Notes: generated from the sequence alone by a model not told the origin. A DNA stretch of 64,000 bases from Brienomyrus brachyistius (GCF_023856365.1 NW_026042445.1:124001-188000), one strand, 5' to 3'; shown: positions 32,321 through 44,224, numbered from the stretch's first letter. Numbers and translations are program-made.

Positions 32321-35300
32321 CACCTTAGAATGAGAGGGCTGAGATGATGATAGGATGTTGACAGCTAATCAACAGTAAAGTTTAGGGGTTAAATACTTTC
32401 ACTGTCACTCTGAGACGTATCAAAGCACAATTGATTACCTTAACTTCACTTTTCTCTGTTTTCTTTGCCCCCATTTTCCTTTCCTCTGCTTTTTTCTTCT
32501 GATATTATAAAAAGGTTTCTGATATTGGGGTTGGATTTGATGGAGGATTCTCTGATACTACAAAGATGCAAACAAAAAATGTGTTTTTATAAATGCCAAA
32601 GCATTACGGGGTAAAGAAGCTGTCAGAAAGGGTGTGTGGGTACAAGTAAACATATTAGTCTATAGTTGTGCATAAATTAAAATTTTGTAATGTCTTTTAC
32701 TAGTGAAATCATATATAAAATATGTAGTGTGTATTTTGTTTGTGAGAATATGATTCAAAAAGTTACAACATTAGAAAATTACAAATACAAAGTGAAATTT
32801 TTCAGTTGTGGTTTCTTCATTATGAATACGAAATGACATTTTCTACTGTTATAACTTTTTGAATTCTGCTATAATTCCCTCATCTTACTAATGTCTTTAT
32901 ACTGTCTAGTATAGACTAATACAGTGCAGGAGTAAGTCTTTTTCAACATTATTTCTTACAAACATATGTAGCCTGTCGCCGGCCAGGCATGGGATTGCCC
33001 TCAGTAGCTTGAACAAGTGCTCCATGGACTCCCTTAGTACCAGTGACGTACTGTGTGCTTATCTTACCTGAAGGGAGTTCGGAGGTGGGTTTCAAGAATC
33101 AAGATCAAGAATCTCTTTAAGCCTCTAACCACAACCAAGGATAAATTTCGCCTGTAAGGTTTCGGGAGTCTTTTTACCACAATAAGGACAATACGTCTAT
33201 ATTTTTCTGAAACTCTTCTTGGTTCACGTGCTATTTCTATGTCACATTTACTGTACCCACCTTCCTGTTAAAAAGACAGACAGTGTGTCCGTCCAATCAG
33301 CGACGATCCTTGTCAAACAGTATGTATCTACATTTTCCGGTAAAAATTAATGTTGTGTTCAGCATTTTGGGAGCTCGGTTTTGGGGGCATTTCCATTTGG
33401 GGTGTTTTTGGGGGGGTGGTATTTGCACTTCAGGGCCACCGTACATTATGCACACATCATGTTTCATAACACCAGCCTCTTTAACAGTGTTTCTGTAGGT
33501 GAATGACTTCAGCAATGGGAACTATTTAAACCCATCTGGTAAAACGCAGCCAGTCCAGCAGTAAAAACGGCAAACAGGATGACCAGGGTGATAGTAATGG
33601 CACCGCGTCCAGCCAGCTGCGGCAGGGAAGCATGACGGGCTGAATGACACAGAAATATCTCTCTTTAATGGCCATGCTGCCCAGGAAAGAGGTTGGGACC
33701 ACAATGTAACAGGAGAGCGATAGCTAGTGCTGCTTAAACGGCTTCTGGACACTCGTGAAAAAATGGAGGTGGATATTTCAATACACTCTCTGTGGAAACG
33801 ATGGGTCCGAGAAAGATGGAAATGCTCACATCACTTTGCATGTGCATAAAGGCTGCCTCTGCGTCGGGGCATGTATGTTTACGAATAACCTTCCCCCTTT
33901 ATGCAGCAGTCTTGCTGATTTCCTCTTCTTCAAAATGGTATTTAGGTTGCTACTGTAATCTGACCAGTAGCCCACTAAGCAGAAGAAAATGAAATAACTC
34001 CCCAGGATAATAAAATGTTATGCGATGATCTTAAACCTACAAGACACAGAGCATCCAATGTCTGTTCCTAGACCTTCATTTACAGGGTGTGAGAATGACT
34101 TCATAGTGCATGTATTATAAGCCAGCACGTGACCCTGAATGTTAGCAAGACTCTGGCTATGAAAGGATGCTGGATTATGCCTCAGATGATGCTGTACCCA
34201 GGTCAGGTCAGGTCAGGTTATACGTGTCACATGCAGCTGTACACTAGCAGGATGATGATACTTCTGCGTTTACTTGATCTTTCCTACTTGCCGAATGCAC
34301 CTTCATGCCCACAGCTTACTTCATTACGCTGTCAGCCTGCTGTACTGCAGCCGGTCTGGTTAAGTTCTCTGAAGGACAGCAGACTCACCCCCAGGGCCCT
34401 TGGGCTTCTTTTCAGGGAGCTGCCATTGTTTGACTACAGTCGGGTGAAAGTGGCACCTTTTAAAAGAGCCCATTTAGCAGTTTAATCTTTCTGAATGTGT
34501 GAGTTTGTACCTTCATAAGTACAACTTCCCTTATCCACAACTAGAACTTTTCAGTTAGCGGCAGACAGTATCTCTGGACTGACAACTCGGGCAAAACATG
34601 AGAGCACAACTGACAGACAGTAACAGTGATTTTGTCTCTAACTGTGATTTCTGCCTGTGTGTGCATGCAGCAGGTCTCACTGGATTCCGCTGGATTCCTA
34701 TATCAACGCTTGTACCAGTAATGGACCCTACAGAGCCCTGGGAAAGCCTTTGGTCTTGCGGTTTTGTACGCTGACCTTATTGCAATGCATTATGGGCTGC
34801 ATATATTACCACGATCATGATGATGGAGCGGCAGAGATGGGGCCAGAGTGTTGAGTGAGTCCTATCATCATTAGGGTTGAGATATTCAGTTTTCAGCCCA
34901 ATCCCAGACTATCCCCTCAACAGTCCTTCATTGCAAGTTGCACTTTTGCTGATCGCCCTTGCAATAGGCCCAATGCACTTAAACAGAAAGATGTGAGACA
35001 GACTCAGCCTCGCCCGCCTTGTTCAGTCTGCTATACTGTAAAGAGGAAGTGCGTTATGGTGCCATGTGACAATATGGCTCCCTGAAGAAGCTGTATTGTT
35101 CTTTCTTTAATAATACATTAGTTGTTACGAAAATCAAAAAGTGTGTCTGCTGTGAGAAGACAACAGTTGCGTGGTCTTACCATACTGAGCAAAGTTTGTA
35201 AACGTTTTCAGGGTTTATAGGGGAAGTACCTTGTGTGACACATTTGCACAGGATATGCACCTTTTCTGTTCTTCATCTCTCCCCATGTATCAGGGTGAAA

Positions 35301-35447
35301 AGGCTAAATAACTGACAAACTACACTCGCTTACTTTTTAATTTTACTTTATTCACTAACTAAACAAACTAAGAATCAAGAAAACAATCAAGAAAAATCTG
35401 CATAGAATACAGAACCACCGAATAATACAGGACTATCCAAATATACT
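32321..35447. other. Intergenic DNA, no confident gene
   Basis: A minus-strand frame at about 33525-33660 encodes a hydrophobic segment (AITITLVILFAVFTAGLAAF) that could be a membrane helix, but it is closed by a stop upstream and has no convincing splice sites. A short GGTCA tandem lies at 34198-34218. Nothing else was recognised. Confidence 0.35.
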
Positions 35448-35520
35448 ACAGGGGGTCCTCAGGTTACGACACAGTTCTGTTCCTACCACAGTGATGTAAC
35501 CTGAATATTGCTGAATATTA
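35448..35520. mobile_element. Fragment of a DNA-transposon-like repeat
   Basis: TACAGGGGGTCCTCAGGTTA opens a stretch that matches a widespread vertebrate MITE-like terminus from memory. The other end is not found. Confidence 0.3.
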
Positions 35521-35979
35521 CAATTCTAAATGTATTAAAGATGTCACATACTCTTTGCAAATGCAAAATGACATTGGACCAAACACACACACACACAGAG
35601 GACACGTAGGAGAAGGCCCGTTCAGCTGTACACAGGCGATGCCCTTCATGATCAACCCCAGAAGACTGAAGAGAATCTCATGGATGAAGGTCACTCTCTC
35701 CAGGAAGCTCTCCAGGTCCTTCTAGTAAGTCCAGTGGAAAGCTGCAGTGTGCTGCATGATGACGGCGGTCCTCTCTGGGATCTTGGGCATCCTGGCGATG
35801 GTGTGGTGAGAAGGTCCTTGGGAGTCGCACAGGGGGTCGAAGTTTCCTATCCGGGGGTCTAGACTAATAAAAACACAGGAATTAAAAGAGCTCAAGACCC
35901 CAAGCTCACCCCATGTACCTGACCGTTGCCAAAAGGCTGAGAAGCGACCTACACTATGTTTCTAATTCTATTGTTATTT

Positions 35980-37106
35980 TTAAGGGCTGGACTGTAGCGA
36001 ACCCAGCCATGTTAAAAGGATATCCACATGGTCTTCAGTGGTGTTCCACACTTCCTCCTTTAGGTGTTCTGGGTCCTGGAAGATGCTCTTGTCCTTCAAG
36101 AAGATTTTGTCTAAGAAGGATAATATCTGGTCCTGAGGACATGACACATCACTGTTACACCCAAACATGAGGACATACGTACAAACAGGACTTAGCTGTC
36201 GGGTGCGGCAGTGAGATGTTACTATGACCATCTCCCAGTAGTTCTTGGCTTTCCCCTCCCAGCCAGTGAGCAGGCTGAAAGACTTCAGGTCTGGAAAAAT
36301 AGTCCACAAATCCAGGAGACTCCTTTTGGGGAAGAGATTTTGAGATTTTAGCAAATAACAATGAGGCTGAATTTGGATAAAATTTTATTGTCATTCTGCA
36401 TCTTGGAGTTAGTTACCATTTTCAGGATGTTGCGAACACCCAGAAACCTAAACACAACAAACTCCAAAGCAACGTCCACAAATTCAAACTGGCAGATCTA
36501 AAAAAAATACTGAAGCATCCAGTGAGTGATTTTGCTGCAGGATTTTTACAGGGGTCTACATAAAATGGCAATAAAATGACATTGACTTACCCACGCCTCC
36601 GCCAGTTTCCTCAGCATGATGTCTCTTTTCCCCGGGTTGCCAAGGAAGGCCAGGAACTGGCTGAATGCCATTTCAAAGGCATGGATGTCCTTTGTCAGAA
36701 CAAAGAACAGATGAATTGGTTAAAATCAAGACAGGGAATAAGCCCATTGTCGTACCATTACCTCATTGTGGTTGATGACACTTACCCTGTTGTTGATCTG
36801 GGCCAGTCCACCAAGAATCATTTTACCAGCTCGGATCAGATCTTTCTGGTAAAATCCTTGGCTGATGAGTGTTTGCAGAGAGCAAGCAGAATTTATAAAT
36901 TTGACACTGAATTACTGGAACATTACAGTATGATGAAAAATGCTGACTAAGAAGATCTTCCTAAATGTAAAAGCCTGCAACAAACCAAAGATTGATGCGT
37001 TAATGTTAACAGTAACTGAGGTGTGAATGTACTCACTGAGAAAGCCTGGCGAAGGGCTGCTAGTTTGAATGTAAAATCTTCAACCCCTCTTCTGATGAAA
37101 TAGGTG
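35980..37106 (-). CDS. Multi-exon gene or pseudogene, mitoguardin C-terminus-like
   Basis: Exons on the minus strand: 37037-37106 (TYFIRRGVEDFTFKLAALRQ ...; GTGAGT donor), 36786-36861 (GFYQKDLIRAGKMILGGLAQ ...; GTAAGT), 36591-36689 (DIHAFEMAFSQFLAFLGNPG ...; GTAAGT), 36417-36497 (ICQFEFVDVALEFVVFRFLG ...; GTAACT), 36179-36322 (ESPGFVDYFSRPEVFQPAHW ...; GTATGT), 35980-36132 (DQILSFLDKIFLKDKSIFQD ..., ending ILLTWLG then TAA). The last five are joined in phase 0 by consensus sites. The first-to-second join is off by one base, so that link or exon may be wrong or damaged. The order F-x-D-V-x-L-x-F, then P/S-x-G-F-x-x-x-F, then Q-I-x-x-x-L, then I-L-L-x-x-L-G recalls the C-terminus of mitoguardins (FAM73), outer-mitochondrial-membrane lipid-handling proteins. 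One block of about 40 residues is missing. The family is an inference; the 5' exons were not found. Confidence 0.45.
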
Positions 37107-37217
37107 CTGCAAAACAATGCAATGTGGAAAAAAAATCATATTTTTAAATCACATTAAATAAATGGTGACAATTTAAAGTAAAACAACTTAATATTTTTTT
37201 GCATAATTGAAACAAAT

Positions 37218-37450
37218 AATTGGGGTAATAATTACATGGTCAAAAAGTATTTTTTTTCAGTGCACCTAGAGGAACTTTTATGACGTCCCATTCTAAATCC
37301 ATAGGCATCTCTATGGAGATGGTACCTCCTTTGCAGGTATAACAGCTGCCACTCTTCTGGGAAGGATTTCCACAAGATTTCAGAGTGAGTCTGTGGGAAT
37401 CCTGTACTTCCTGGGTATCCCCTGCCCAGAGCCCTGTACTTCCTAGACTA
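37218..37450 (-). repeat. Dispersed repeat fragment
   Basis: Contains GCCACTCTTCTGGGAAGGAT and TTTCCACAAGATTTCAGAGT, strings of a common fish DNA-transposon-derived repeat. The class is uncertain; the ORF on the minus strand is not a gene. Confidence 0.45.
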
Positions 37451-37519
37451 GGCTCCAGGTTCAACAAGATCCCAAAATGGATAAATGGTTATTGAAGATA
37501 GATGGCTGTAATCTTGTTT

Positions 37520-37640
37520 TTGTTTGTCCATTTTTTATACCCGCTTGTCCTATACTGGTTCGCTTGGGTCCAGAGTGTATCTAGGAAGCTACAGGCCCAA
37601 GGCAGAGAATAACCCAGAATGGGGTGCCAAACAATTGCAG
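37520..37640 (-). mobile_element. Diverged SINE 3' part, reverse
   Basis: The complement of the SINE 3' half is recognisable (CCGCTTGTCCTATACTGG ... AATAACCCAGAATGGGG), with many changes. Confidence 0.5.
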
Positions 37641-38143
37641 AATTTTGTTTTTATTTACAACAGTATTATAAAAGAGGCAATCTGTCTAGACTGTTTGGAA
37701 TGTGTCACTCATTGTATGTTTCATCTGAGGAGGACCTCAGGGCTTCCACTGATTCTATTAAAGGAAAAGCTGGAGAAGTTTACAAAAGCGAAGTCTGAGA
37801 AAACAGCTAAACACATCAAGGTATGGGGGTTTTATTTTGATATAATTTATGATATGGATATTAACTGCAAGCCCTACATGATAGTTGGATACTTCGTAGG
37901 ACTCCAATATTCCGTCATAGAATATTACACATTACTATTAATGAAACATCACAGTGACTTATGCAAGAATGAATATCAGTGTTTTTGCGCCCATGTATTA
38001 AAGCAGACATTCAGTTTGCAGACATTGACAATATTGGCAATAGCAGCAACATTAATGCTTGTTGTAGTTTTTGTCCTATTAACTAATTCATTCACACTTT
38101 CTTTTGTTTAATAAGCAGCTTTGTATTTAATGTATTCCTAGGG

Positions 38144-38575
38144 CTCAGCTTTGGATGGACCTGTCTGCAGACCTGAGAGACGCTGGACATTTTAATGGTA
38201 GCCATGAGCACCAGTGCTTGTTCAGATTCTGCTTCAGTAATGTCCCTTGAAAAGGCATTCCCAAACTACAGACTCCGCCCAAAGCACCATTACTTAGAGC
38301 CTTATCCCCATCTGATTCATGTATCTGGACCACTTGTACATGTGTGGATGATGAGATTCGAAGGGAAGCACCGACTTTTCAAAAGAGTGATTCGTGAAAC
38401 CCAATATTTCAGAAATGTTCCTCTAACTCTGGCTGACAGACATCAGAAGATGATGGCTTACCAATTAGATTCGGCTTCATTGTTTAAAGAACTGGACAAA
38501 GTGAGGAGTGTCATGATGTCCAGGGAGCATCATGAGAGGTACTTGCAAGGAAGCATTCTGCAAACTTTATTGTAA
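38144..38575 (+). CDS. Last exon of a teleost repeat-associated gene (RPKHHY type)
   Basis: Open frame after a TATTCCTAG acceptor, ending TTGTAA. Residues from the ATG at 38195: FPNYRLRPKHHYLEPYPHLI, then VSGPLVHVWMMRFEGKHRLF and LADRHQKMMAYQLDSASLF. This motif series (RPKHH, H-Y-x-x-L-I, G-P, M-R-F-E-x-K-H, R-H-Q-x-M) is that of a large group of uncharacterised fish proteins that lie in mobile or multicopy loci. The function is unknown. The last exon is intact. Earlier exons could include sequence near 37730-37820 (before a GTATGG donor), but this is not secure. Confidence 0.55.
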
Positions 38576-38925
38576 TAGTTCATGCACTAAGAGTTGTACT
38601 GAACTCCAAAAGTAGACTATTACAAATCATCACCATTTGGAATGAAATCTGTGCTGCTGTAATATCAAAGTGCTCCCACTTACTAGCAAGCATTTCTTGT
38701 TTTGTTGTACTTTTTAAAGCTGTCTTGTACAGATGAGCACACCTCAGCGTTTGGACTGTGATAGATACAGCTCACCAAACATGTCGTCTGTAATAAATAA
38801 GCTACACAAACCATGTGTACATAAAACAGCATCTGCACCATGTAAAATTCTCTGTCCCACACACTGTAATTGTGAGCACCTCTTAACGTGATTCAAATGT
38901 TTCTCTGTGTGTTTTGTCTTATAAG

Positions 38926-39054
38926 GGTTTTGCAGAATTCCCAAGAGTTGCAAGCAGAGATCTTGAGCAAGACGTCTTTGAAGCTTTAGACCGCCATAGC
39001 CCACGTTTGCTTGAGATTTGCAAATCCGAAAGTGGAGATCCTCCGTCAGACTGA
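38926..39054 (+). CDS. Exon-like segment, unknown product
   Basis: After a TTTTGTCTTATAAG acceptor, 42 codons (GFAEFPRVASRDLEQDVFEA ... SESGDPPSD) run in phase 0 to TGA. It lies between the RPKHHY exon and the SAMD3-like exon on the same strand, so it may be part of the same locus. No domain was recognised. Confidence 0.3.
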   Translation, partial: GFAEFPRVASRDLEQDVFEALDRHSPRLLEICKSESGDPPSD

Positions 39055-39289
39055 AACCAGGGGACACATATTTCTCTTCTCATTCTTGTTGTGAATTCTT
39101 GTTGCATGTTCTTATTTCTTTTCACTTTTACTTTTCAAATTAGGCGAAATTTAACATGTCAGTGACTGGGCTTTAGGGTACTGATGGGTTGATTTTGTTA
39201 TTAATGAACAGAGCGATGCCCCCTTTTCCATCCTGTGCTAAGATGAACTAACTTGCTGCTAACTATGGCCTTATATACTCAATTGAAAT

Positions 39290-39620
39290 TTTATTACGTG
39301 AACTAAAACTAAGTCAGTCTAATCCAACAATCCTGCAATAAATCCTTAATTAAGGTGTTAATATTCTTTTTGTTGATTCAATGAACATTGAATCAACACC
39401 TTATTATGATCATTTTGGAGGCTACAGTTTGCTCTACTGTTAAACTGACAGCTGATTCTATTTTGTTAATCTAGTTTATATCAGCCACACAAACTACAGC
39501 CTCCAAAATTATGAGTTGACAAGGTCTGAGCAAAAACTATTCTGACTTTAATGAAGGGGTATTTATTGAAGACTGCTGGATTAGACTAACTAAATTTTAA
39601 CTAGGTATAGCTATTAAAGA
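39290..39620. mobile_element. Foldback MITE
   Basis: The two halves are imperfect reverse complements: AGTCTAATCCAACAATC near 39317 pairs with GACTGCTGGATTAGACT near 39571, and TTTTGGAGGCTACAGTTTG with its complement near 39492. There is no coding capacity. The target duplication was not resolved. Confidence 0.55.
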
Positions 39621-39912
39621 GACAACTGAGTGTATACAACTTAAAACATTGGAGTGAGAACATATTAAACTGTCTCCTCGGGAGTCTATGGACGCACCGG
39701 TGCGTCAAGGAATGCGCGCCTGCCGCCATCTAGTGGCAAAATAATTGTACTACACAATGAAAGAGTAAAGTCTCATATTGTTATTTGAGTTTTCCTTTAG
39801 TCTGGGTCACTGTTTTGGTGCCTGAATTGTGTTGTAATAGAGGTGCACATAGTTTAACTTTTGTTTGTGTTACAATATATTTTATTCATAGTATAATATC
39901 ATTAACTAAGAT

Positions 39913-39948
39913 TAAGGTTAAGATTAGGGTCAGGGTTAGGGTTATGGG
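39913..39948 (+). repeat. Short degenerate telomere-like tract
   Basis: TTAGGG-type units (GATTAGGGTCAGGGTTAGGG then TTATGGG) form about five degenerate repeats. An interstitial trace of this length can arise by chance or repair. Confidence 0.5.
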
Positions 39949-40118
39949 CGACCCTAACCTACTAAATCATGTTTATTGAACGTGTTTGTGGTTTTCACCA
40001 TGACAAATACTCCCTTTTACCATTCTGACTTTATTTTGCTTGTGTTTTATAGATTTAATGTGTTGACACATTTTGTCAAAATTAAAATTAATTATTAAAA
40101 TCACAGCAAATTCACATA

Positions 40119-41720
40119 CAGTCAGGTCCATAAATATTGGGACATCGACACAATTCTAATCTTTTTGGCTCTATACACCACCACAATGGATTTGAAATGA
40201 AACGAACAAGATGTGCTTTAACTGCAGACTTTCAGTTTTAATTTGAGGGCATTTACATACAAATCAGGTGAACGGTTTAGGAATTACAGCAGTTTGTATA
40301 TCTGCCACCCACTTTTTAAGGGACCAAAAGTAATGGGACAATTGGCTGCTCAGCTGTTCCATGGCCAAGTGTGTGTGTCATTCCCTCATTATCTAATTTA
40401 CAAGGAGCAGATAAAAGGTCTAGAGTTCATTTCAAGTGTGCTATTTGCATTTGGAATCCGTTGCTGTCAACTCTCAATATGAGATGCAAAGACCTATCAC
40501 TATCAGTGAAGCAAGCCGTCATTAGGCTGAAAAATAAAAACAAACCCATCAGAGAGATAGCAAATACATTAGGTGTAGCCAAATCAACTGTTTGGAACAT
40601 TCTTAAAAAGAAAGAAAACAACTGTGGTGGATGACCGAAGAAATCTTTCCCTGGTGAAGAAAAACACCTTCAGAACAGTTGGCCAGATCAAGAACACTCT
40701 CCAGGAAGTAGGTGTATGTGTGTCAAGGTCAACAATCAAGAGAAGACTTCACCAGAGTGAATACAGAGGGTTCAACTAAAGATGTAAACCATTGGTGAGC
40801 CTCAAAAACAGGAAGGCCAGATTAGAGTTTGCCAAACAAAATCTAAAAAAGCCTTTACAGTTCTGGAACAACATCCTATGGACAGATGAGACAAAGATCA
40901 ACTTGTACCAGAGTGATGGGAAGAGAAGAGTATGGAGAAGGAAAGGAACTGCTCACGATCCAAAACATACCACATCATCAGTGAAGTATGGTGGTGGTAG
41001 TGTCATGGTGTGGGCATGTATGGCTGCCACTGGAACTGGTTCCCTTGTATTTATTGATGATGTGCCTGCTGACAAAAGCAGCAGGATGAATTCTGAAGTG
41101 TTTCGGGAAATATTATCTGCTCATATTCAGCCAAATGCTTCAGAACACATTGGACGGTGCTTCATAGTGAGATGGACAATGACCTGAAGCATACTGCGAA
41201 AGCAACCAAAGAGTTTTTAAGGCAAAGAAGTGGAATGTTATGCAATGGCCAAGTCAATCACCTGACCTGAATCCGATTGAGCGTGCATTTCACTTGCTAA
41301 AGACAAAACCGAAGGGGAAATGCCCCAAGAACAAGCAGGAACAGAAGACAGTTGCAGTAGAGGCCTGGCAGAGCATCACTAGGGAGGTAACTCAGCGTTT
41401 GATGATGCCTGTGCATTCCGGACTTCAGGCTGTAATTGACTGCAAAGGATTTGCAACCAAGTATTAAAAAGTGAAAGTTTGATTTATGATTGTTAATTTG
41501 TCCCATTACTTTTGGTCCCTTAAAAAGTGGGTGGCAGATATACAAACTGCTGTAATTCCTACACCGTTCACTTAATTTGTATGTAAATACCCTCAAATTA
41601 AAGCTGAAAGTCTGCAGTTAAAGCACATCTTGTTCATTCCATTTCAAATCAATTGAGGTGGTGTATAGAGCCAAAAAGATTAGAATTGTGTCAATGTCCC
41701 AATATTTATGGACCTGACTG
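40119..41720 (+). mobile_element. Tc1-like transposon with long TIRs and TA target
   Basis: The element starts CAGTCAGGTCCATAAATATT and ends in the complement, with TA duplicated at 40117-40118 and 41721-41722. The inverted repeats are unusually long for Tc1, about 230 bp (inner limit near TGTCCCATTACTTTTGGTCC). Total length is 1602 bp. Confidence 0.92.
40479..41467 (+). pseudogene. Tc1 transposase, frameshifted
   Basis: From the ATG at 40479 an N-terminal helix-turn-helix reads LSVKQAVIRLKNKNKPIREI, then VAKSTVWNILKK. This frame ends at 40634. The catalytic region resumes at 40792: LWTDETK carries the first D and GGGSVMVWAC is the Tc1 G-rich block. The frame breaks again near 41180, where DNDLKHTAKA carries the second D, and resumes as QSPDLNPIERAF with the final E. 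At least three lesions make it inactive. The D...D...E order is that of Tc1 (DD34E group). Confidence 0.85.
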
Positions 41721-42041
41721 TATCTGAGGTTGTGCAAAAAATGATAACTAGACACTGGCATGGAAAGTTTTTTGCAAGTTTCTAAGGTGAAATATCAAGG
41801 GAAACAACTAAATTAGTCAGAAACGACCAGTTTTACCGTGGACTCCTAAGGGTTACGTAACTCAACTGCTTCTCCTTAATGTTAGGCCTCTGATGTCATT
41901 GCAGTCTTCCAGTTCTTCTTGGCGATGATGGCAGCAAGTTCTTCAAAGTATTGCATCTATTAAATAGCAGGGATTTATCAATGATGCTTTTTGCGTGGGG
42001 AATTTTCACCTTATTGTCTCAACCCTCCTTTATGTTTGCAG

Positions 42042-42368
42042 GAATCCGATGTCACTGCAGATCACACACAGGTTCCTGTTGGGGTATTGACAGTTATACC
42101 CGACAACAGCCAGCAGCCGGGCCCAAATGCCCTGCATCTCCAACCATCAGGCACTGATATAATACTGGAAGGTAACATCATCATGGACGGTATTGAAAAC
42201 CTGCCCCAAGCAGTTTGCCTCACATTTGGGCTGATATATGCTCTTCATCTTGATTATCCAACAAAATTGAAGAAGACCTTTGACTTCATTCAGAAGGTCC
42301 TGCTAATCTTGGGAGGAGGAAGTCTGAGGCTGAACCTTCAGAGCCTGAAAAATGCTCTTTTGCAGTAG
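42042..42368 (+). CDS. Last exon, SAMD3-like teleost protein
   Basis: A TTTATGTTTGCAG acceptor (AG at 42040-42041) opens a phase-0 exon of 108 codons ending TAG. Residues DIILEGNIIMDGIENLPQAV, then TFGLIYALHLDYPTKLKKTF and FIQKVLLILGGGSLRLNLQS match the conserved C-terminus of the sterile-alpha-motif-domain 3-like proteins that are multicopy in fish. The SAM domain itself is not in the window's recognisable exons. The Tc1 element lies in the presumed intron upstream. Confidence 0.6.
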   Translation, partial: ESDVTADHTQVPVGVLTVIPDNSQQPGPNALHLQPSGTDIILEGNIIMDGIENLPQAVCLTFGLIYALHLDYPTKLKKTFDFIQKVLLILGGGSLRLNLQSLKNALLQ

Positions 42369-43057
42369 GTCTCTACACTTCACCTCTCAAACTCAAATAT
42401 TTTGAACGACTGGTTGATTTTGGTTGCATCTTTTTTTTACATTGTTCAGTTTTCTATTTTGTATCATGCAGATTGAAGGGTTATACCTGTCATTAGTAGC
42501 CTAAATTTGCTGGGATGCTTGATTGAAAGTTGTGGAAAACAAGAGATCGATCTGCTGGCCAAATGTAATAAGAATCATAAATATGTCGCAGGTCGTAAGT
42601 AAAGTAAAATATAAATAAAAGGCTGTATCCCGTTTTGATTGATTGATCCCCCAAATAACTAATAAATTATTATCTAACAAAACGACTTATTTATGCTCCG
42701 TTGTTTTGGTGTAGCGGTGTAATTATGTGTGAAGTTTAACCTATGAGCTTAAAGGTGAAGCTGAAATGCTGTGTTTCATCTTGCACCAATAAGGGACATA
42801 TTTTATATTTCATCGTGAAGGAAGTCCCGTATTTCTTTAGATTGAAAGTGGCAACAGTTATAGGATGGAATGACCTACAAACACTAAAACTCGCATTGCA
42901 AGGAATTATTATTAGCCAGCAGCACTTCTGTCACATAGTATTGAGAGCCAGGCCGCTTTACCCAAATAGACTCATTTCTCACATGCATATACATGTACAA
43001 CATGCAGTGAAATTCATCCCTGAATCACGCCTGAGACTGCATTGCTCGCTTTTCGTA
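42369..43057. other. Intergenic DNA, no gene seen
   Basis: A 121-codon open frame at 42743-43108 has no recognisable motif. Confidence 0.4.
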
Positions 43058-43238
43058 TGTGTCATGGTCGGCTGTTCTGCTTTTGACAAGCGATATTCTT
43101 TCCTTTGACAACATGATCTCTGCAAACTCTGCTGCTGTTGAGGTTCTTCTTAGTATAATCCGCTCTTAAGATTCTGTGTAACTCTATTGAACGCAATAAA
43201 ACTTTCTCTCTCCTCTCCGGATTCCGGTTCTTTACAAT
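43058..43238 (+). repeat. Possible LTR end
   Basis: Starts TGTCATGGTCGG, contains CAATAAAACTTTCTCTCTCC like an LTR polyadenylation region, and ends TTCTTTACA followed by ATTTTTGGAATTC, which resembles the DNA after a 5' LTR. No coding part is attached. Confidence 0.25.
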
Positions 43239-43351
43239 TTTTGGAATTCAAAAGAATCCTTTACCTTTGTCACAGACACTTGCTACAGCCCAAAGCAGAA
43301 CACCCAAACGTGACAAACACGACAAAAGAGCAGAGATGATCCACGCAGACT

Positions 43352-43480
43352 CAACCGGGGGTGCATTTCCCTTACAATGACGGAAGTTAGTACGATGCAT
43401 CGTTAATGCTATGTTAGTTCAAACTAACATCCAAAGTACGACTGTTTCCCAGAACCATCGTACTTTGTTAGTACCACTAT
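43352..43480. mobile_element. Short inverted-repeat MITE
   Basis: GGAAGTTAGTACGATGCATC on the left, and CATCGTACTTTGTTAGTACC on the right, frame a hairpin with TTAGTTCAAACTAAC at its centre. It resembles Harbinger/hAT-like MITEs of fish in style. Confidence 0.35.
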
Positions 43481-43718
43481 TCAGGGTTGCCAACACTGCT
43501 GACCCCTGGGGGTTGCCACAGGGATGGGAGCAGATCCAGTGGAGGCCGACATGGTCAGGGTGTCAGTGTGTCTCATAGAAAGCATCATGGGGTAGGTGAA
43601 AAGAGAACTTCCCCACAAGGGAGAATAAAGTATCTCTTCTATTCTGCTGGGTGTCTCAATAATACAGCATGATTTATTACATGCAATAAAAATGCATCCA
43701 TCCATCCCTTATCCATAC

Positions 43719-43800
43719 ACAGTGATCCCCGCCTATCGCGGGAGTTACGTTCCAGACTCATCAGCGATGGGTGAAAATCCGTGATATTAATATATTTTTT
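43719..43800 (+). mobile_element. mariner/pogo-like terminus fragment
   Basis: CAGTGATCCCCGCCTATCGC, then GGGAGTTACGTTCCAGAC and GTGAAAATCCGTGATA, are the hallmark strings of a widespread vertebrate non-autonomous element. The opposite end was not found. Confidence 0.45.
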
Positions 43801-44224
43801 TATATTTTAAGCCTTAAAATACCCCTCCCACATCCATTAAACACATGTAAACATATTGAAACACACTCTGTAAAACACGTATGATATGTGCATGTTGGGC
43901 TAAGGCTTTCATGTCCTTTCTCTGGCTGAAGAGCTGCTGAACTGAGCTGCTTTGAACGTTCGAATTAAAACTCTAAATGAAATTGAAATATGTTAGGATG
44001 CATGCAGAAGTGCTGCAGATCTGTTCTCAAAACAATTGTGAAGTTTCCGGGTGACAATGAAACAAGACAGACCGGTTTTTAAATGTTTACAGAGTATCAG
44101 TATATCATCAAGACGAGATATAGAATGACATAAGTTTATACGGTTTATATCGATATGATTTCATAATTGTTTTTAATTAGGGCTCTATTTAGAATCTTGG
44201 AGAGACCAATACTGTTCCTTCCTT

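Noticed and set aside
33522..33752. Minus-strand gene with a membrane helix
   Set aside because: The best hydrophobic frame differs from the longest ORF, is closed by a nearby upstream stop and lacks convincing splice sites.
36179..36322. A mutated splice donor (CAG then CTAAGT) ending this exon early
   Set aside because: Reading the exon in phase 0 gives a better donor (GTATGT at 36173-36178) that keeps the frame with both neighbours, so no broken donor is needed.
39913..39948. A former telomere (chromosome fusion point)
   Set aside because: Only about five degenerate units are present, with no subtelomeric context; too short to support a fusion.
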